Assembly: GCA_009829735.1 (NCBI GenBank) | Contig: CM020619.1 | Span: 812,590 to 876,589 of the forward strand | Source: Pyropia yezoensis | Taxonomy: Eukaryota; Rhodophyta; Bangiophyceae; Bangiales; Bangiaceae | Direction: 5' to 3' | Length of the DNA stretch: 64,000 nucleotides | Shown: positions 9,011 to 20,295 of the stretch, one piece after another | How the letters are laid out: each line of letters starts with the position of its first letter | How positions within the stretch are numbered: position 1 is the first letter of the stretch | The notes under the pieces: generated by a model | The model's input: the letters and a program-made list of their open reading frames with translations, nothing else | The model's database searches: none | Told to the model about the DNA's origin: nothing | Made by a program: the position numbers and the translations under genes

Positions 9011-11194
9011 ATGTCTACCCAAGAGACGGGGAACGTTCAAGATGACGGATCGGCGTCGACGCCGACTCCGGAGGTGACTACGGGAACCGGGATCGGGAAC
9101 CCGATCGATAACATTGAGACGCCAATGCTTTCCGGTGCCGGATCGACGTTTGGCACGGCTCGGACGGCAGGAGGCGGGGGCCCGCCTCAACTGTCGTCGA
9201 CCGACCTCACTCCGCCGCCTCCTTCACCAGGGGATTCCCTGATGGCATCATTGGCCCGCATCGAGGCCCGGTTTTCCGGGCTCGACGCCCGTCAAGATCG
9301 GACGGAGGACGCAATGGCAGTGTTGATGTCAACACGGCACACGACGGGACCCCGTCGTGTTCCTCCCACACCGGTACGGTTCGAACCGGCCGGACTACTT
9401 TCGGAGTCCACCAGGGTCAATCCCGGGGTTGCTACTCCTGGACAACCCCCGGACACAATGGGGTATGGGTCCGACTCGTCGGCAGAGTTGGAACGGAGTC
9501 ACACGGAGCGATACGCTCGGAGCACCCGAAGCGGACTCCGCGGACACGACCCGGCAGATACGTACGCCGGGGGAGAGTCGGTTATTGGGGGAGGGGGTAC
9601 CCTCTCGCAGTACCCCCACGACGAAGGAGGCCCGGCAACTCGGGTTCCCGAGGTGCCGACGCCTGAAGTACCATCTTCAGTGGTGGAAGCTATGACCGCG
9701 CAGGTAACTGCGAGCCTACTGAAGCGGATGGAGTCCGATGAGTTCGCTCATCAACTGGCTAAGCGACTGGATATCCAGGACGCTGACACGGAGATCGTCA
9801 ACGAGGTCTTCCGGTCGGTTCTTACTCCGGAACGTTATCGTTTGGAGGACCGCTCTACCACCGTATCGGAATCGATGCGTAATACGTCGCATCGGGCGAT
9901 CCGCTCTATGCAGACCCTTATGAAGGGAGTCCCTATGTTCGGGGGGCCGAACGGACGCCCGTTGGCAGTCATCGGCTTCTTGACTAGCTTCAAGGCAGCC
10001 GCAGACAAGGCGCTCGTTAACGAGGGGCTGGCCCTGGAGATCCTCCCGTTCTTTGTTGATGAACGGGTGCGAGGCATTCTTCGCCAGGCATCCCCGATGC
10101 CGGGAATGAGGGTCGCGGCCACCCCCATGGATTACCGTGGGATATTGAAGGAGCTGCTGAGCAGCTACCTCAGTGAGGACAAGTGCGAGGACCACTATCG
10201 GGCCCTTCGCACTGCCACCGCCCAGTCCTGGGAGGATGAGGAGATGTTTGGACGCCGGATCCAAGAGCTCGACTACGAGCTGGGGAAGCTCCTCGGAGAA
10301 GGGGAGCTACGGGCCATCCTGTTCGCAGGAGTACCCAACTACGTGCGGATATCCGCACGGGGCGCCAACACGGCACGGACGAACTTCAGGCGACTGATGC
10401 ATATGTGCAAGTCCCTAGGGGACGCATACCGGGTTCTACACCCGGAGTGTGCCTTGGCCCCGAAGCCCAAGGGTGAGGGAGGCAAGCCCAGTCTTACCCC
10501 GGCACCGAGGCAAGAGAAGGTGGAACGCAAGGCCGCACCAGTACTGGTGGCGACCGAACATACCCCTATTGGTGAGGATGACCCTCTAGTCGACCAACAG
10601 GGCCACCTGTTGCTACCGGCGACGCCGGTGATTGATGAACACGGTACGGTAGCGTACATCGCCCCGGCTGGAACCCAGTTCCAGGTCAACGAAGGAACGG
10701 GACGGCGCGTCCCGTATGTGCGGACTACGGGGTACTCCCCGGTGACGGGTAACCCTCACCAACCCTTGCCAACATGGGCGGTGCGCACGGAGGCACCTCC
10801 GCAGATTGCGGGCCGACCCAACCGGTTGGGGGAGTCCATGTTCCGGTTGACCCAAGGACCCAAGGCCTACCAGGGAGCAGGCACTCGGGCGCCCGAGGGA
10901 GGCAACCGTAGCTACGGGGCTACCCCGATGCGACCTCAAGGGGGGACCGGCACGTCCGGGTGTATGTTGAGTGGGGATCCCCAGCACTGGGTGTCTTCCT
11001 GCCCACTCATCCCCGAGGAGTCTCGGCGGGCAGCGGCGCAACGCAAGGCATCCACCGGGGGGTATCCCGCCCGAGCACCCGGACCCGCACCGGGTAGGCA
11101 GCCAGCTCCAGGTGGAGTACTGGCCGTCGAGGGGGCACCTCCTCAGCCGGATGTCCCGGCGGACAGCACCCTACCAAGGGCGGGAAACGAGTAA
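9011..11194 (+). CDS. gag: Gag polyprotein, unit a
   Basis: 727 codons from ATG at 9011 (MSTQETGN) to TAA at 11192. Residues 1-230 are disordered and rich in Thr/Pro/Gly. Residues about 280-490 are a helical capsid-like (retrotransposon gag) region containing FGGPNGRPLAVIGFLTSFK and a helical stretch with EDHYRALRTATAQSWEDEEMF split between charged segments. A nucleocapsid-like motif near residue 655 reads CMLSGDPQHWVSSC. Copy 2 has CMLC at the same place, a perfect CX2CX4HX4C knuckle, so the second zinc ligand is Ser here. The gene ends one codon after a -1 slippery site. Confidence 0.9.
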   Translation: MSTQETGNVQDDGSASTPTPEVTTGTGIGNPIDNIETPMLSGAGSTFGTARTAGGGGPPQLSSTDLTPPPPSPGDSLMASLARIEARFSGLDARQDRTEDAMAVLMSTRHTTGPRRVPPTPVRFEPAGLLSESTRVNPGVATPGQPPDTMGYGSDSSAELERSHTERYARSTRSGLRGHDPADTYAGGESVIGGGGTLSQYPHDEGGPATRVPEVPTPEVPSSVVEAMTAQVTASLLKRMESDEFAHQLAKRLDIQDADTEIVNEVFRSVLTPERYRLEDRSTTVSESMRNTSHRAIRSMQTLMKGVPMFGGPNGRPLAVIGFLTSFKAAADKALVNEGLALEILPFFVDERVRGILRQASPMPGMRVAATPMDYRGILKELLSSYLSEDKCEDHYRALRTATAQSWEDEEMFGRRIQELDYELGKLLGEGELRAILFAGVPNYVRISARGANTARTNFRRLMHMCKSLGDAYRVLHPECALAPKPKGEGGKPSLTPAPRQEKVERKAAPVLVATEHTPIGEDDPLVDQQGHLLLPATPVIDEHGTVAYIAPAGTQFQVNEGTGRRVPYVRTTGYSPVTGNPHQPLPTWAVRTEAPPQIAGRPNRLGESMFRLTQGPKAYQGAGTRAPEGGNRSYGATPMRPQGGTGTSGCMLSGDPQHWVSSCPLIPEESRRAAAQRKASTGGYPARAPGPAPGRQPAPGGVLAVEGAPPQPDVPADSTLPRAGNE
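11182..11188 (+). promoter_or_regulatory. Programmed -1 frameshift site, unit a
   Basis: G GGA AAC is read in the gag frame as GGA AAC, followed by GAG and the stop TAA. It has the canonical X XXY YYZ form. A -1 slip enters the pol frame, which is open from 11098, so gag and pol overlap by 97 bases. G-rich sequence from 11209 with CTGGGGT...ACCCCGG could form a downstream stem, at a rather long spacing. Confidence 0.75.
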
Positions 11195-11202
11195 GAGGAA
11201 GG

Positions 11203-14200
11203 ATGACCGGGGGGCGCTGGGGTCACCCAAGCAAGCCACCCCGGAGTACCGCGGGGAAAGCCCCACGGAGAGCGCGGTTGAGCCGACGCCGCATCAACCC
11301 CCGGGTACACCTTCCGGCCCCGACGACACGGCGTCAGGGGATTGATGACCAACCTCCAAGGTTGGGAGGAGAGGACGGGAAGCCCCGTCACGTTGAACCA
11401 GACAAGGGCCCTGTTCAGGATGCCCGAGCTACACCGGATATCGGTGTAGGACATGTGTTGTTTACCTTGGAGAACTTCAAGGTATCAGCCACCCTGGGGG
11501 TTGACCCCCAGTCGACACGATCGTACTACCCTGTACTGGACACAGGGGCTGGACCCAACCTTATCCGGAAGGATACCCTCCCGGACAAGTGGCTTCCACG
11601 AGTCAGAGTGACTCGGGGACCCACCATCAAGGACGCGAATGGTCGACTCATTCGTACGACCGCAGCGATGTCGCTGCAGGTTACCATCGGGGATCTCACC
11701 ACGGAAGTTGACTTCCTGGTATGTGAAACGCTATCGGTGCCCTGCATACTGGGGTGCACCTTCATCAACGTTCACGTTGATGCAATCCGGCCAGGCCGGA
11801 GGACCGTCGAGCTTCAAGAAGCCGACGGGACGAAGCGAGGACACACGGCTATCGTCAGGGACCTGACGCTACAAGGAAGCCACGTTAACGTGGCTTAGGT
11901 GTACGCAAGCGTCGAGCCGAAGACACTTCGGTTGGCCGAGCGAACTCGCTTTGAGCCGTTGTCAGAGACAGTCCTCCCGGTTAACTGCGACCTCGCAGGC
12001 ATCTGCAGAGTCCAGTCCAACCTACGGACGTACAAGCGCCATGGGTTGACCATGGCCAACGGTCTCATAGACCTCCCAGCAGGAGGGTCGTCCCTCCTAG
12101 TGATGGCGAACTACCGCCGTAAGGCAGTCACCCTCCCGAAGGGAACTATCCTCGGGATTGCCGAACTCTACGAAGGAGATATCCTTACCCCTGATAAGGA
12201 AGGTCAAGTGGAACCACTTGAAGTACTGGCGGTCGCCGAGACCACCGAGCGACAGCAACCCGATGACGGGAAGCCTAACCCATCGGCGGCTCCGGCGGAC
12301 CTGCCGCCAAAGGACCAAGAGGCCTTGAAGGCACTGGCCGAGGCTGACCTCGACCACCTTCCCCCTTCGGTAGCCGAAGGGGTACGACGGATGCTAAGAA
12401 AGCATGACGTTATGTGGACAGGCGGGGCCTTGGGGACCATTGGGGCAACCCAACATCGTATAGACCTGGTACCAGGCGCACGACCCGCCCGCTCACAACC
12501 GCACCGAGCGGGACCTATGCAACGAGAGATCGTTGATGGAGAAGTGAAGAGGATGAGTGAAGCTAAGGTGATCCGACCTTCGATGTCGGAATGGGGTGCC
12601 CCAGTCGTTATTGTGCCGAAGAAGGATCAAACCCCTCGGTTTTGCATCGATTATCGACGCCTCAACTTGGTTACCAAGAAGGACTCATACCCTTTACCAA
12701 GGATGGATGAATGCATCGACTCCCTGGGGGAGGCTACGGTGTTTACCACCATCGACTGCAATGCCGGATACTGGCAGATCCCGGTGGCGGACGAGGATAT
12801 CCCCAAGACGGCATTCGTCTGTCACAGTGGAGTGTACGAGTTCCTAAGGATGCCCTTCGGATTGTCCAACGCCCCCGCTACATTCCAGCGGGCTATCGAC
12901 ATCATACTGTCTGGGGTGAAGTGGCGTAACTGCCTAGTGTACCTCGATGACGTCATCGTCTTCTCGCGTAACATGGATGACCATGTACAACATGTTGACG
13001 AGGTACTCACCCTCTTGAGGAACGCCGGGGTAACCCTGCGTCTGAAGAAGTGCGCCTTCTTCCAACAGACGGTCGAGTATCTGGGCCACCAGATAACCCC
13101 TGGTAAACTAGGGGTACTCGAAGCCAATACCCGGGCACTCCGGGATGCCCGGTTCCCTAACACCCAGACGCAGCTCAAGAGCTTCCTGGGAATGTGCAAT
13201 GTTTACCGACGGTTCGTCAAGGACTTCGCTCGGATAGCTAAACCGTTAACGGTTCTTACGAGCAGTACCTTACCCAAGGTACTCCAACCCCCTTCGCCTA
13301 GCGAAGAGGAGGCATTCGAGTCGCTGAAGCGAGCCCTACTAGCCCCACCCGTCCTTGCGTTACCGCATAGACGGGGTACCTTCGTCATCGATGTCGATGC
13401 GTGTGATACACAAGTGGGATGCACCCTGTTACAGGGAGAGACGTTGATCGGTACCGATAACGTTATCCCGGACCTACGTCCGGTAGGGTACTTCAGCCGG
13501 ACACTCAACCCGGCTGAGCGGAACTATAGTGCCACCGAGCGTGAATGCCTCGGAGTTATATGGGCAGTGCAACTGCTCCGTCCATACCTGGAGGGCTCCA
13601 GGTTCATCGTGAGGTCCGACCACGAACCCCTACGATGGCTCCTCAACCTTGGTGACAAGGATTCCGATAGCCATGGGAGGCTAGCCCGATGGAGGCTGAA
13701 GATGGCCGAGCACGACTACCGCACGGTGTATAAGGCTGGGTCAACCCACCACCTCGGAGACGCGTTGTCTCGACTCGACACCCCGAGCGGGGATACCCGC
13801 CCGGTGGACGAGGACATCCCGGTAGTACCAGTGTGCATGGTGGGTAATGCTACCCAGGGTATGGCTGACCATACCATGGCACACCTTGCGTGCCCATTGA
13901 CCCTCGCGGACTTCCGCGAGGCACAGGCCAACGACGATGACTGTAGACGTCATCGTGCTAACCTCCTGGCCGGTACGGCCGGCATCTTCTCCGAGAACGA
14001 AGACGGACTCATATACCGGCGGGCACCCGCCGATGGACGACATCAAGTCGTGGTTCCCGTGTCCTTACGGCAAGCCGTCATGGAACGAGAACATGAGAAC
14101 CCTACAGCCGGACACCCGGGGGGTTCACGTATGTTCGCAGCAATGCGAAGGTTCTTCTACTGGCCAGCAATGGCCGTCGACGTGGTCGACCACGTACGGG

Positions 14201-15369
14201 GATGCCACCCCTGTGCACGTAACCGCATGAGTCTACATAGGCAGGCGTCTGCCATGAAGCTATTCCCACCTGATGGGCCCAACGAGCAAGTCGCTATCGA
14301 CATACTCGGGCCACTTCCGATAACGGAAGAAGGGAACAGGTACATCCTGGTCATGTCTGACCGCTTCACTAAGCTGTCAAGAGCGGCAGCCATCCCGAAT
14401 GATACGGCATACACGATCATGAACGCAGTGGTTGACCACTGGATCAGTGCATACGGAGTCATGAAGCAACTCCTCTCCGATAACGGAGCAAACCTTACGT
14501 CGGCATTCTGCACGAAGGTCCTGGGCATGTTCGGTATCGAACCACGTCGGGCATCCGACTACCACCCGCAGTCCAACGGGCAGGTGGAGCGGTTCAACCG
14601 CACCATCGTAAAGATGCTACAGTGCTACGTGGCCGAGCACACGAACACTTGGGACAGGCTTCTGTCCGTACTCACCCTGGCATACAATGCCAGGCCACAT
14701 CGGAGCACAAACATTGCTCCGCTGGAGTGGGTCATGCCACTAGGCGTCGGTAACCTGACGCTGCCACCCGGCAGGTGCACTCGGTATGATACACCGAAGG
14801 GCCGACCCGCCGAACGCATCCACCTAGCTTGGTTGGCCAAGCTATCGTGGATGATTCCTAAGCTCAAGGGTGCCCTTGACAGAACACAACTTCGGTATAA
14901 GAAGAACTTCGACGCCCGACTACGGGTGCGCAACGCAACCCTGGTAACAGGTGACTGGGTCTATATCAGACACCAGAAGTTCCGAGGGAACAAGCTTATG
15001 CAACCGGTCAAGGGACCGTACCAGATCCTCCACAGAGATGACCACTCTGTTATCTTACACTCCGATACGGAGATCCAACGCATCAGTATGAATGATGTCA
15101 CACCTGCTCCGAAGCCGGAACAGCCTCAGCCGGTACCGGCTGGGTTGCTACATGAAGCTCTTACAACCCACCGGTCGGATGACCCGGTGGGACCGGATGG
15201 GATTCCATACCAAGTAGAGAGCGTGGTCGGACACACCGACCCGGACATACCAGGACCCTGGTACGTCAAGGTTATGTGGGTCGGATACGACTCACCCACC
15301 TGGGAACAGGCGGCGAATATACCCCGCCAACTACTCATGCCTTACATGAGGCGACGACGCCTACTGTAA
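11203..15369 (+). pseudogene. pol: Pol polyprotein, unit a, interrupted by one stop codon
   Basis: The reading frame of 1389 codons is open except for TAG at 11896-11898, where copy 2 has GAG. Domains in order are: aspartic protease (LDTGAGPNLI, Asp codon at 11539), reverse transcriptase (FCIDYRRLN, MPFGLSNAPATFQ, YLDDVIVFS at 12940), RNase H (DVDACDTQVGCTLLQ; YSATERECL), HHCC integrase finger (HENPTAGHPGG...CHPCARNR), integrase core with Asp at 14299 and 14479 and Glu at 14587 (35 residues between the last two, so D,D35E), and a C-terminal chromodomain (YQVESV...WYVKVMWVGYDSPTWE). The order and the chromodomain place it among Ty3/gypsy chromoviruses. The stop lies between protease and RT. 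ATG at 11203 is a possible start, but entry by frameshift is likelier. Confidence 0.92.
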
Positions 15370-15849
15370 CAACCCAACCGACACCGACTTCGGCTGTTGG
15401 GGGGTGAGGCTTATACCTACTAAGTAGGGTGTGACATGGTTACGGCAGACTTAGGTTTCTAAGTCAAATCAGACTTAGGTTTCTAAGTCGAACCAAGCTT
15501 AGGTAACTAAGTAGAGCTAAGCTTAGGTAACTAAGTAAAAACCTGAACCTTAATAAGTTAACTTAAAGGTAAAGGCTAACTCCGATAATATCGAAGTAAC
15601 TAGGGAGCTTACACGGGAGGATGACCTCCCCAAGCCAAGACACCAAAGTGAGGGAGGATAACCTCCCCAAGCATGAACCAACCGGAAGAAGTTGGCGGGA
15701 GGCAAGGCACCACTGAGCCAGAAGGGGTACTCCCCAGGGCAGCAAACAGAGGCAAGCAATGCCCCCAGCGGGGGATGAGTTTATACTCACTACTACCCGG
15801 CTACCATAAGGGTTGCCGGGGCCCTCTCCCGCACAAACAATAGCACTCC
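15370..15849 (+). repeat. Convergent intergenic region with a palindromic 24-bp array, unit a
   Basis: Right after the pol stop comes a hairpin (CCCAAC...GTTGGG) and a 13-base odd palindrome (CCTACTAAGTAGG). Four 16-base units, ACTTAGGTTTCTAAGT twice and GCTTAGGTAACTAAGT twice, start at 15449, 15473, 15497 and 15521, an exact 24-base period. Two more hairpins of the form GGGAGGAT(R)ACCTCCCC lie near 15616 and 15652. The whole block sits between the stop codons of pol and the antisense ORF, so it could end or process transcripts from both sides (inferred). Confidence 0.8.
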
Positions 15850-17081
15850 TCAGTGGGTAGACCCACTGCCCGAGGGAGGCCACTCACGCGTAAGCGCGTA
15901 GACCTCCGTGCTCCACCGGTCGGCAACGTCACGACGGTCGACCACCCGAGTTACCTCGGTGCATAGCTGGACGAGGGTGCTGCGGCCAGCCTCCACGTCC
16001 TCCAGAGCTTTCTGGAGGCGGTCCAGCACGCCACCGAAGCAACGCGCGGACCCAACCAGCGCAGCACCTGGGGGGATATCCCCCCAGCTAACAGAGAGAT
16101 CCCCACGCATTGCGCGGGTAACAAGGGCGTCAACGCCCTCATACCAGAGACGGGGACCCCCGTCATGTAGGACAGGGGCGGGAGGTGACACTGGCGCAGC
16201 CAGAGGAGCCACAGGAGCCGACACGGCTACCACCGGAGCCGGTGGCACCTGATACGAGGCCCGGTAGGACCCTACCGAAGGGGCTCCACCGTAACCACGG
16301 CGGTACTCCGCCCGACGACGGGACACCTCACGCTCCCCACCCACAGAGCCCCACTCTCGGGGACGACGGCCAACCGCCGCCGGCATCGGGTTACCGAACC
16401 ACGGAGCAAGGACCTGAAGAGGGTCATGGATAACCATGGGAATACCCAGGTCAGGAACGGCCTCGGTGGACGCCCACCCATGGCAACTAGGCTCACCCGG
16501 CTGAGTACGCCGGACACGCAACGAGTGACGAGGCAAGGGGGAAGCCCCAGCCTGCGGGTCCCGGTACGGGGGAAGGGCCAACACCCCAGCCCAGTTCACG
16601 GCATCGTGAACAGCCAGCAGGGCTTCGAACTCCCGGGCCAACCCGGTCTTGGCAGCTATCAGATCCACGCCCAACTGCGCGATGTGCCGACGGACACCCG
16701 TCGGAAGATGAAACAGACGACCCTGCCGGCGGACGGACAGCAAGAAGGATGAAGCCTGCCCGAGGGTAACCTCAAGGGTGAAGGTACCCTGCAACGGGTG
16801 GACCGGGTCGCCGAGGCCAACACACTCCCGAAGTAGCGAAGACAGGAGCCGGTGTCAAAACCGGAAAGCAGGGGCGGGTTCCCACCCCTCCTGCCATAGC
16901 GGCGGGCGCACGGGAGTGTATACCGGAGCACGACCGTTGCCGGTCTGCAACGCACACGTTATATCCGTGCGGAACGCATCCGCCATGACACCATGGTTAC
17001 GTCGCCAACTCGACGCCGACTTCAACCCCGCCATGGGCGGGTAGGGAGCCGTCAACGACAGATACGGGGGTACCCCCGGGT
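15850..17081 (-). pseudogene. Antisense ORF, unit a, cut by the gap
   Basis: The C-terminal part of the ORF described in full at 24942-27389. The frame is open from the stop at 15850 to about 16794. It then shifts, because of small indels (for example a fourth A in GGTGTCAAAACCGG near 16856) that unit b does not have. The sequence ends at the N gap. These indels lie within 300 bases of the gap and may be base-calling errors. Confidence 0.8.
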
Positions 17082-17581
17082 NNNNNNNNNNNNNNNNNNN
17101 NNNNNNNNNNNNNNNNNNNNNNNNNNNNNNNNNNNNNNNNNNNNNNNNNNNNNNNNNNNNNNNNNNNNNNNNNNNNNNNNNNNNNNNNNNNNNNNNNNNN
17201 NNNNNNNNNNNNNNNNNNNNNNNNNNNNNNNNNNNNNNNNNNNNNNNNNNNNNNNNNNNNNNNNNNNNNNNNNNNNNNNNNNNNNNNNNNNNNNNNNNNN
17301 NNNNNNNNNNNNNNNNNNNNNNNNNNNNNNNNNNNNNNNNNNNNNNNNNNNNNNNNNNNNNNNNNNNNNNNNNNNNNNNNNNNNNNNNNNNNNNNNNNNN
17401 NNNNNNNNNNNNNNNNNNNNNNNNNNNNNNNNNNNNNNNNNNNNNNNNNNNNNNNNNNNNNNNNNNNNNNNNNNNNNNNNNNNNNNNNNNNNNNNNNNNN
17501 NNNNNNNNNNNNNNNNNNNNNNNNNNNNNNNNNNNNNNNNNNNNNNNNNNNNNNNNNNNNNNNNNNNNNNNNNNNNNNNNN
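17082..17581. other. Assembly gap, 500 N
   Basis: Exactly 500 unknown bases, a conventional fixed size for a scaffold join of unknown length. The left contig stops inside the antisense ORF and the right contig starts about 70 bases inside an LTR. Confidence 1.
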
Positions 17582-17874
17582 TTGAGAGTCCGAGCTGGTC
17601 ACGGTATCTATAAGTTACGTATGACAGAGGGACTTGCATCTTGGGGTGGAGGGTAGTTAGTAGTGTCTCCGAGGGTTTATAACGAGGGGGCCGGTGGCGA
17701 ATCCCACCGCCGGCCAAGGTAGAACAACAAACCCCTCCCATTTGGGCTCCCATCTTGGTCCCGTGGCTTGCGCTCCAAGGACAGCAACCTTGGCCTCCCG
17801 GTGACGTTGGCGCCGATCCCCCTTGGTGAGTGTTCCCTGAGAGTGGACGTGCGACGGATTCCTATTGTGCTACA
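17582..17874 (+). repeat. Truncated LTR right of the gap
   Basis: 293 bp corresponding to LTR position 71 to the end. It carries the GTTGGCGCC variant of the 5' LTR at 8718, not the GTTGGTGCC variant of the 3' LTR. It also has several one-base indels relative to every other LTR in the window. Confidence 0.9.
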
Positions 17875-18099
17875 TTGGTGGAGCAGCAGGGGACGGGTTT
17901 CCGTCACCCTTGTGGTGACGCCGTCTTCGGCCCTGGCACACGGATAGGGATCCGGTCCTTTCTTGTACTCGTGGTGTTGCGACCTGATCGGATTGTGTTG
18001 AGCTTTTACCTGTGACTGTGACCTACTGTTACTCTCCCCAATCTACCCCCTCGCTCTCTTATTCGTGGTGGTCGTTGCGTCGGTTGACTGATTGTGACT

Positions 18100-20287
18100 A
18101 TGTCTACCCAAGAGACGGGGAACGTTCAAGATGACGGATCGGCGTCGACGCCGACTCCGGAGGTGACTACGGGAACCGGGATCGGGAACCCGATCGATAA
18201 CATTGAGACGCCAATGCTTTCCGGTGCCGGATCGACGTTTGGCACGGCTCGGACGGCAGGAGGCGGGGGCCCGCCTCAACTGTCGTCGACCGACCTCACT
18301 CCGCCGCCTCCTTCACCAGGGGATTCCCTGATGGCATCATTGGCCCGCATCGAGGCCCGGTTTTCCGGGCTCGACGCCCGTCAAGATCGGACGGAGGACG
18401 CAATGGCAGTGTTGATGTCAACACGGCACACGACGGGACCCCGTCGTGTTCCTCCCACACCGGTACGGTTCGAACCGGCCGGACTACTTTCGGAGTCCAC
18501 CAGGGTCAATCCCGGGGTTGCTACTCCTGGACAACCCCCGGACACAATGGGGTATGGGTCCGACTCGTCGGCAGAGTTGGAACGGAGTCACACGGAGCGA
18601 TACGCTCGGAGCACCCCGAAGCGGACTCCGCGGACACGACCCGGCAGATACGTACGCCGGGGGGAGAGTCGGTTATTGGGGGAGGGGGTACCCTCTCGCA
18701 GTACCCCCACGACGAAGGAGGCCCGGCAACTCGGGTTCCCGAGGTGCCGACGCCTGAAGTACCATCTTCAGTGGTGGAAGCTATGACCGCGCAGGTAACT
18801 GCGAGCCTACTGAAGCGGATGGAGTCCGATGAGTTCGCTCATCAACTGGCTAAGCGACTGGATATCCAGGACGCTGACACGGAGATCGTCAACGAGGTCT
18901 TCCGGTCGGTTCTTACTCCGGAACGTTATCGTTTGGAGGACCGCTCTACCACCGTATCGGAATCGATGCGTAATACGTCGCATCGGGCGATCCGCTCTAT
19001 GCAGACCCTTATGAAGGGAGTCCCTATGTTCGGGGGGCCGAACGGACGCCCGTTGGCAGTCATCGGCTTCTTGACTAGCTTCAAGGCAGCCGCAGACAAG
19101 GCGCTCGTTAACGAGGGGCTGGCCCTGGAGATCCTCCCGTTCTTTGTTGATGAACGGGTGCGAGGCATTCTTCGCCAGGCATCCCCGATGCCGGGAATGA
19201 GGGTCGCGGCCACCCCCATGGATTACCGTGGGATATTGAAGGAGCTGCTGAGCAGCTACCTCAGTGAGGACAAGTGGCGAGGACCACTATCGGGCCCTTC
19301 GCACTGCCACCGCCCAGTCCTGGGAGGATGAGGAGATGTTTTGGACGCCGGATCCAAGAGCTCGACTACGAGCTGGGGAAAGCTCCTCGGAGAAGGGGAG
19401 CTACGGGCCATCCTGTTCGCAGGAGTACCCAACTACGTGCGGATATCCGCACGGGGCGCCAACACGGCACGGACGAACTTCAGGCGACTGATGCATATGT
19501 GCAAGTCCCTAGGGGACGCATACCGGGTTCTACACCCGGAGTGTGCCTTGGCCCGAAGCCCAAGGGTGAGGGAGGCAAGCCCAGTCTTACCCCGGCACCG
19601 AGGCAAGAGAAGGTGGAACGCAAGGCCGCACCAGTACTGGTGGCGACCGAACATACCCCTATTGGTGAGGATGACCCTCTAGTCGACCAACAGGGCCACC
19701 TGTTGCTACCGGCGACGCCGGTGATTGATGAACACGGTACGGTAGCGTACATCGCCCCGGCTGGAACCCAGTTCCAGGTCAACGAAGGAACGGGACGGCG
19801 CGTCCCGTATGTGCGGACTACGGGGTACTCCCCGGTGACGGGTAACCCTCACCAACCCTTGCCAACATGGGCGGTGCGCACGGAGGCACCTCCGCAGATT
19901 GCGGGCCGACCCAACCGGTTGGGGGAGTCCATGTTCCGGTTGACCCAAGGACCCAAGGCCTACCAGGGAGCAGGCACTCGGGCGCCCGAGGGAGGCAACC
20001 GTAGCTACGGGGCTACCCCGATGCGACCTCAAGGGGGGACCGGCACGTCCGGGTGTATGTTGAGTGGGGATCCCCAGCACTGGGTGTCTTCCTGCCCACT
20101 CATCCCCGAGGAGTCTCGGCGGGCAGCGGCGCAACGCAAGGCATCCACCGGGGGGTATCCCGCCCGAGCACCCGGACCCGCACCGGGTAGGCAGCCAGCT
20201 CCAGGTGGAGTACTGGCCGTCGAGGGGGCACCTCCTCAGCCGGATGTCCCGGCGGACAGCACCCTACCAAGGGCGGGAAACGAGTAA
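18100..20287 (+). pseudogene. gag: Gag, unit b, with several apparent frameshifts
   Basis: The same gene as 9011-11194 with identical stretches, but with one-base insertions or deletions near 18616, 18661, 19276, 19341, 19380 and 19553. Nearly all lie in homopolymers. They break the frame into pieces (18100-18786, 18744-19331, 19274-20287). It carries the same Ser at the second zinc-knuckle position as unit a. Confidence 0.9.
20275..20281 (+). promoter_or_regulatory. Programmed -1 frameshift site, unit b
   Basis: G GGA AAC in the gag frame, followed by GAG TAA, as in unit a and copy 2. Confidence 0.75.
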
Positions 20288-20295
20288 GAGGAAGG

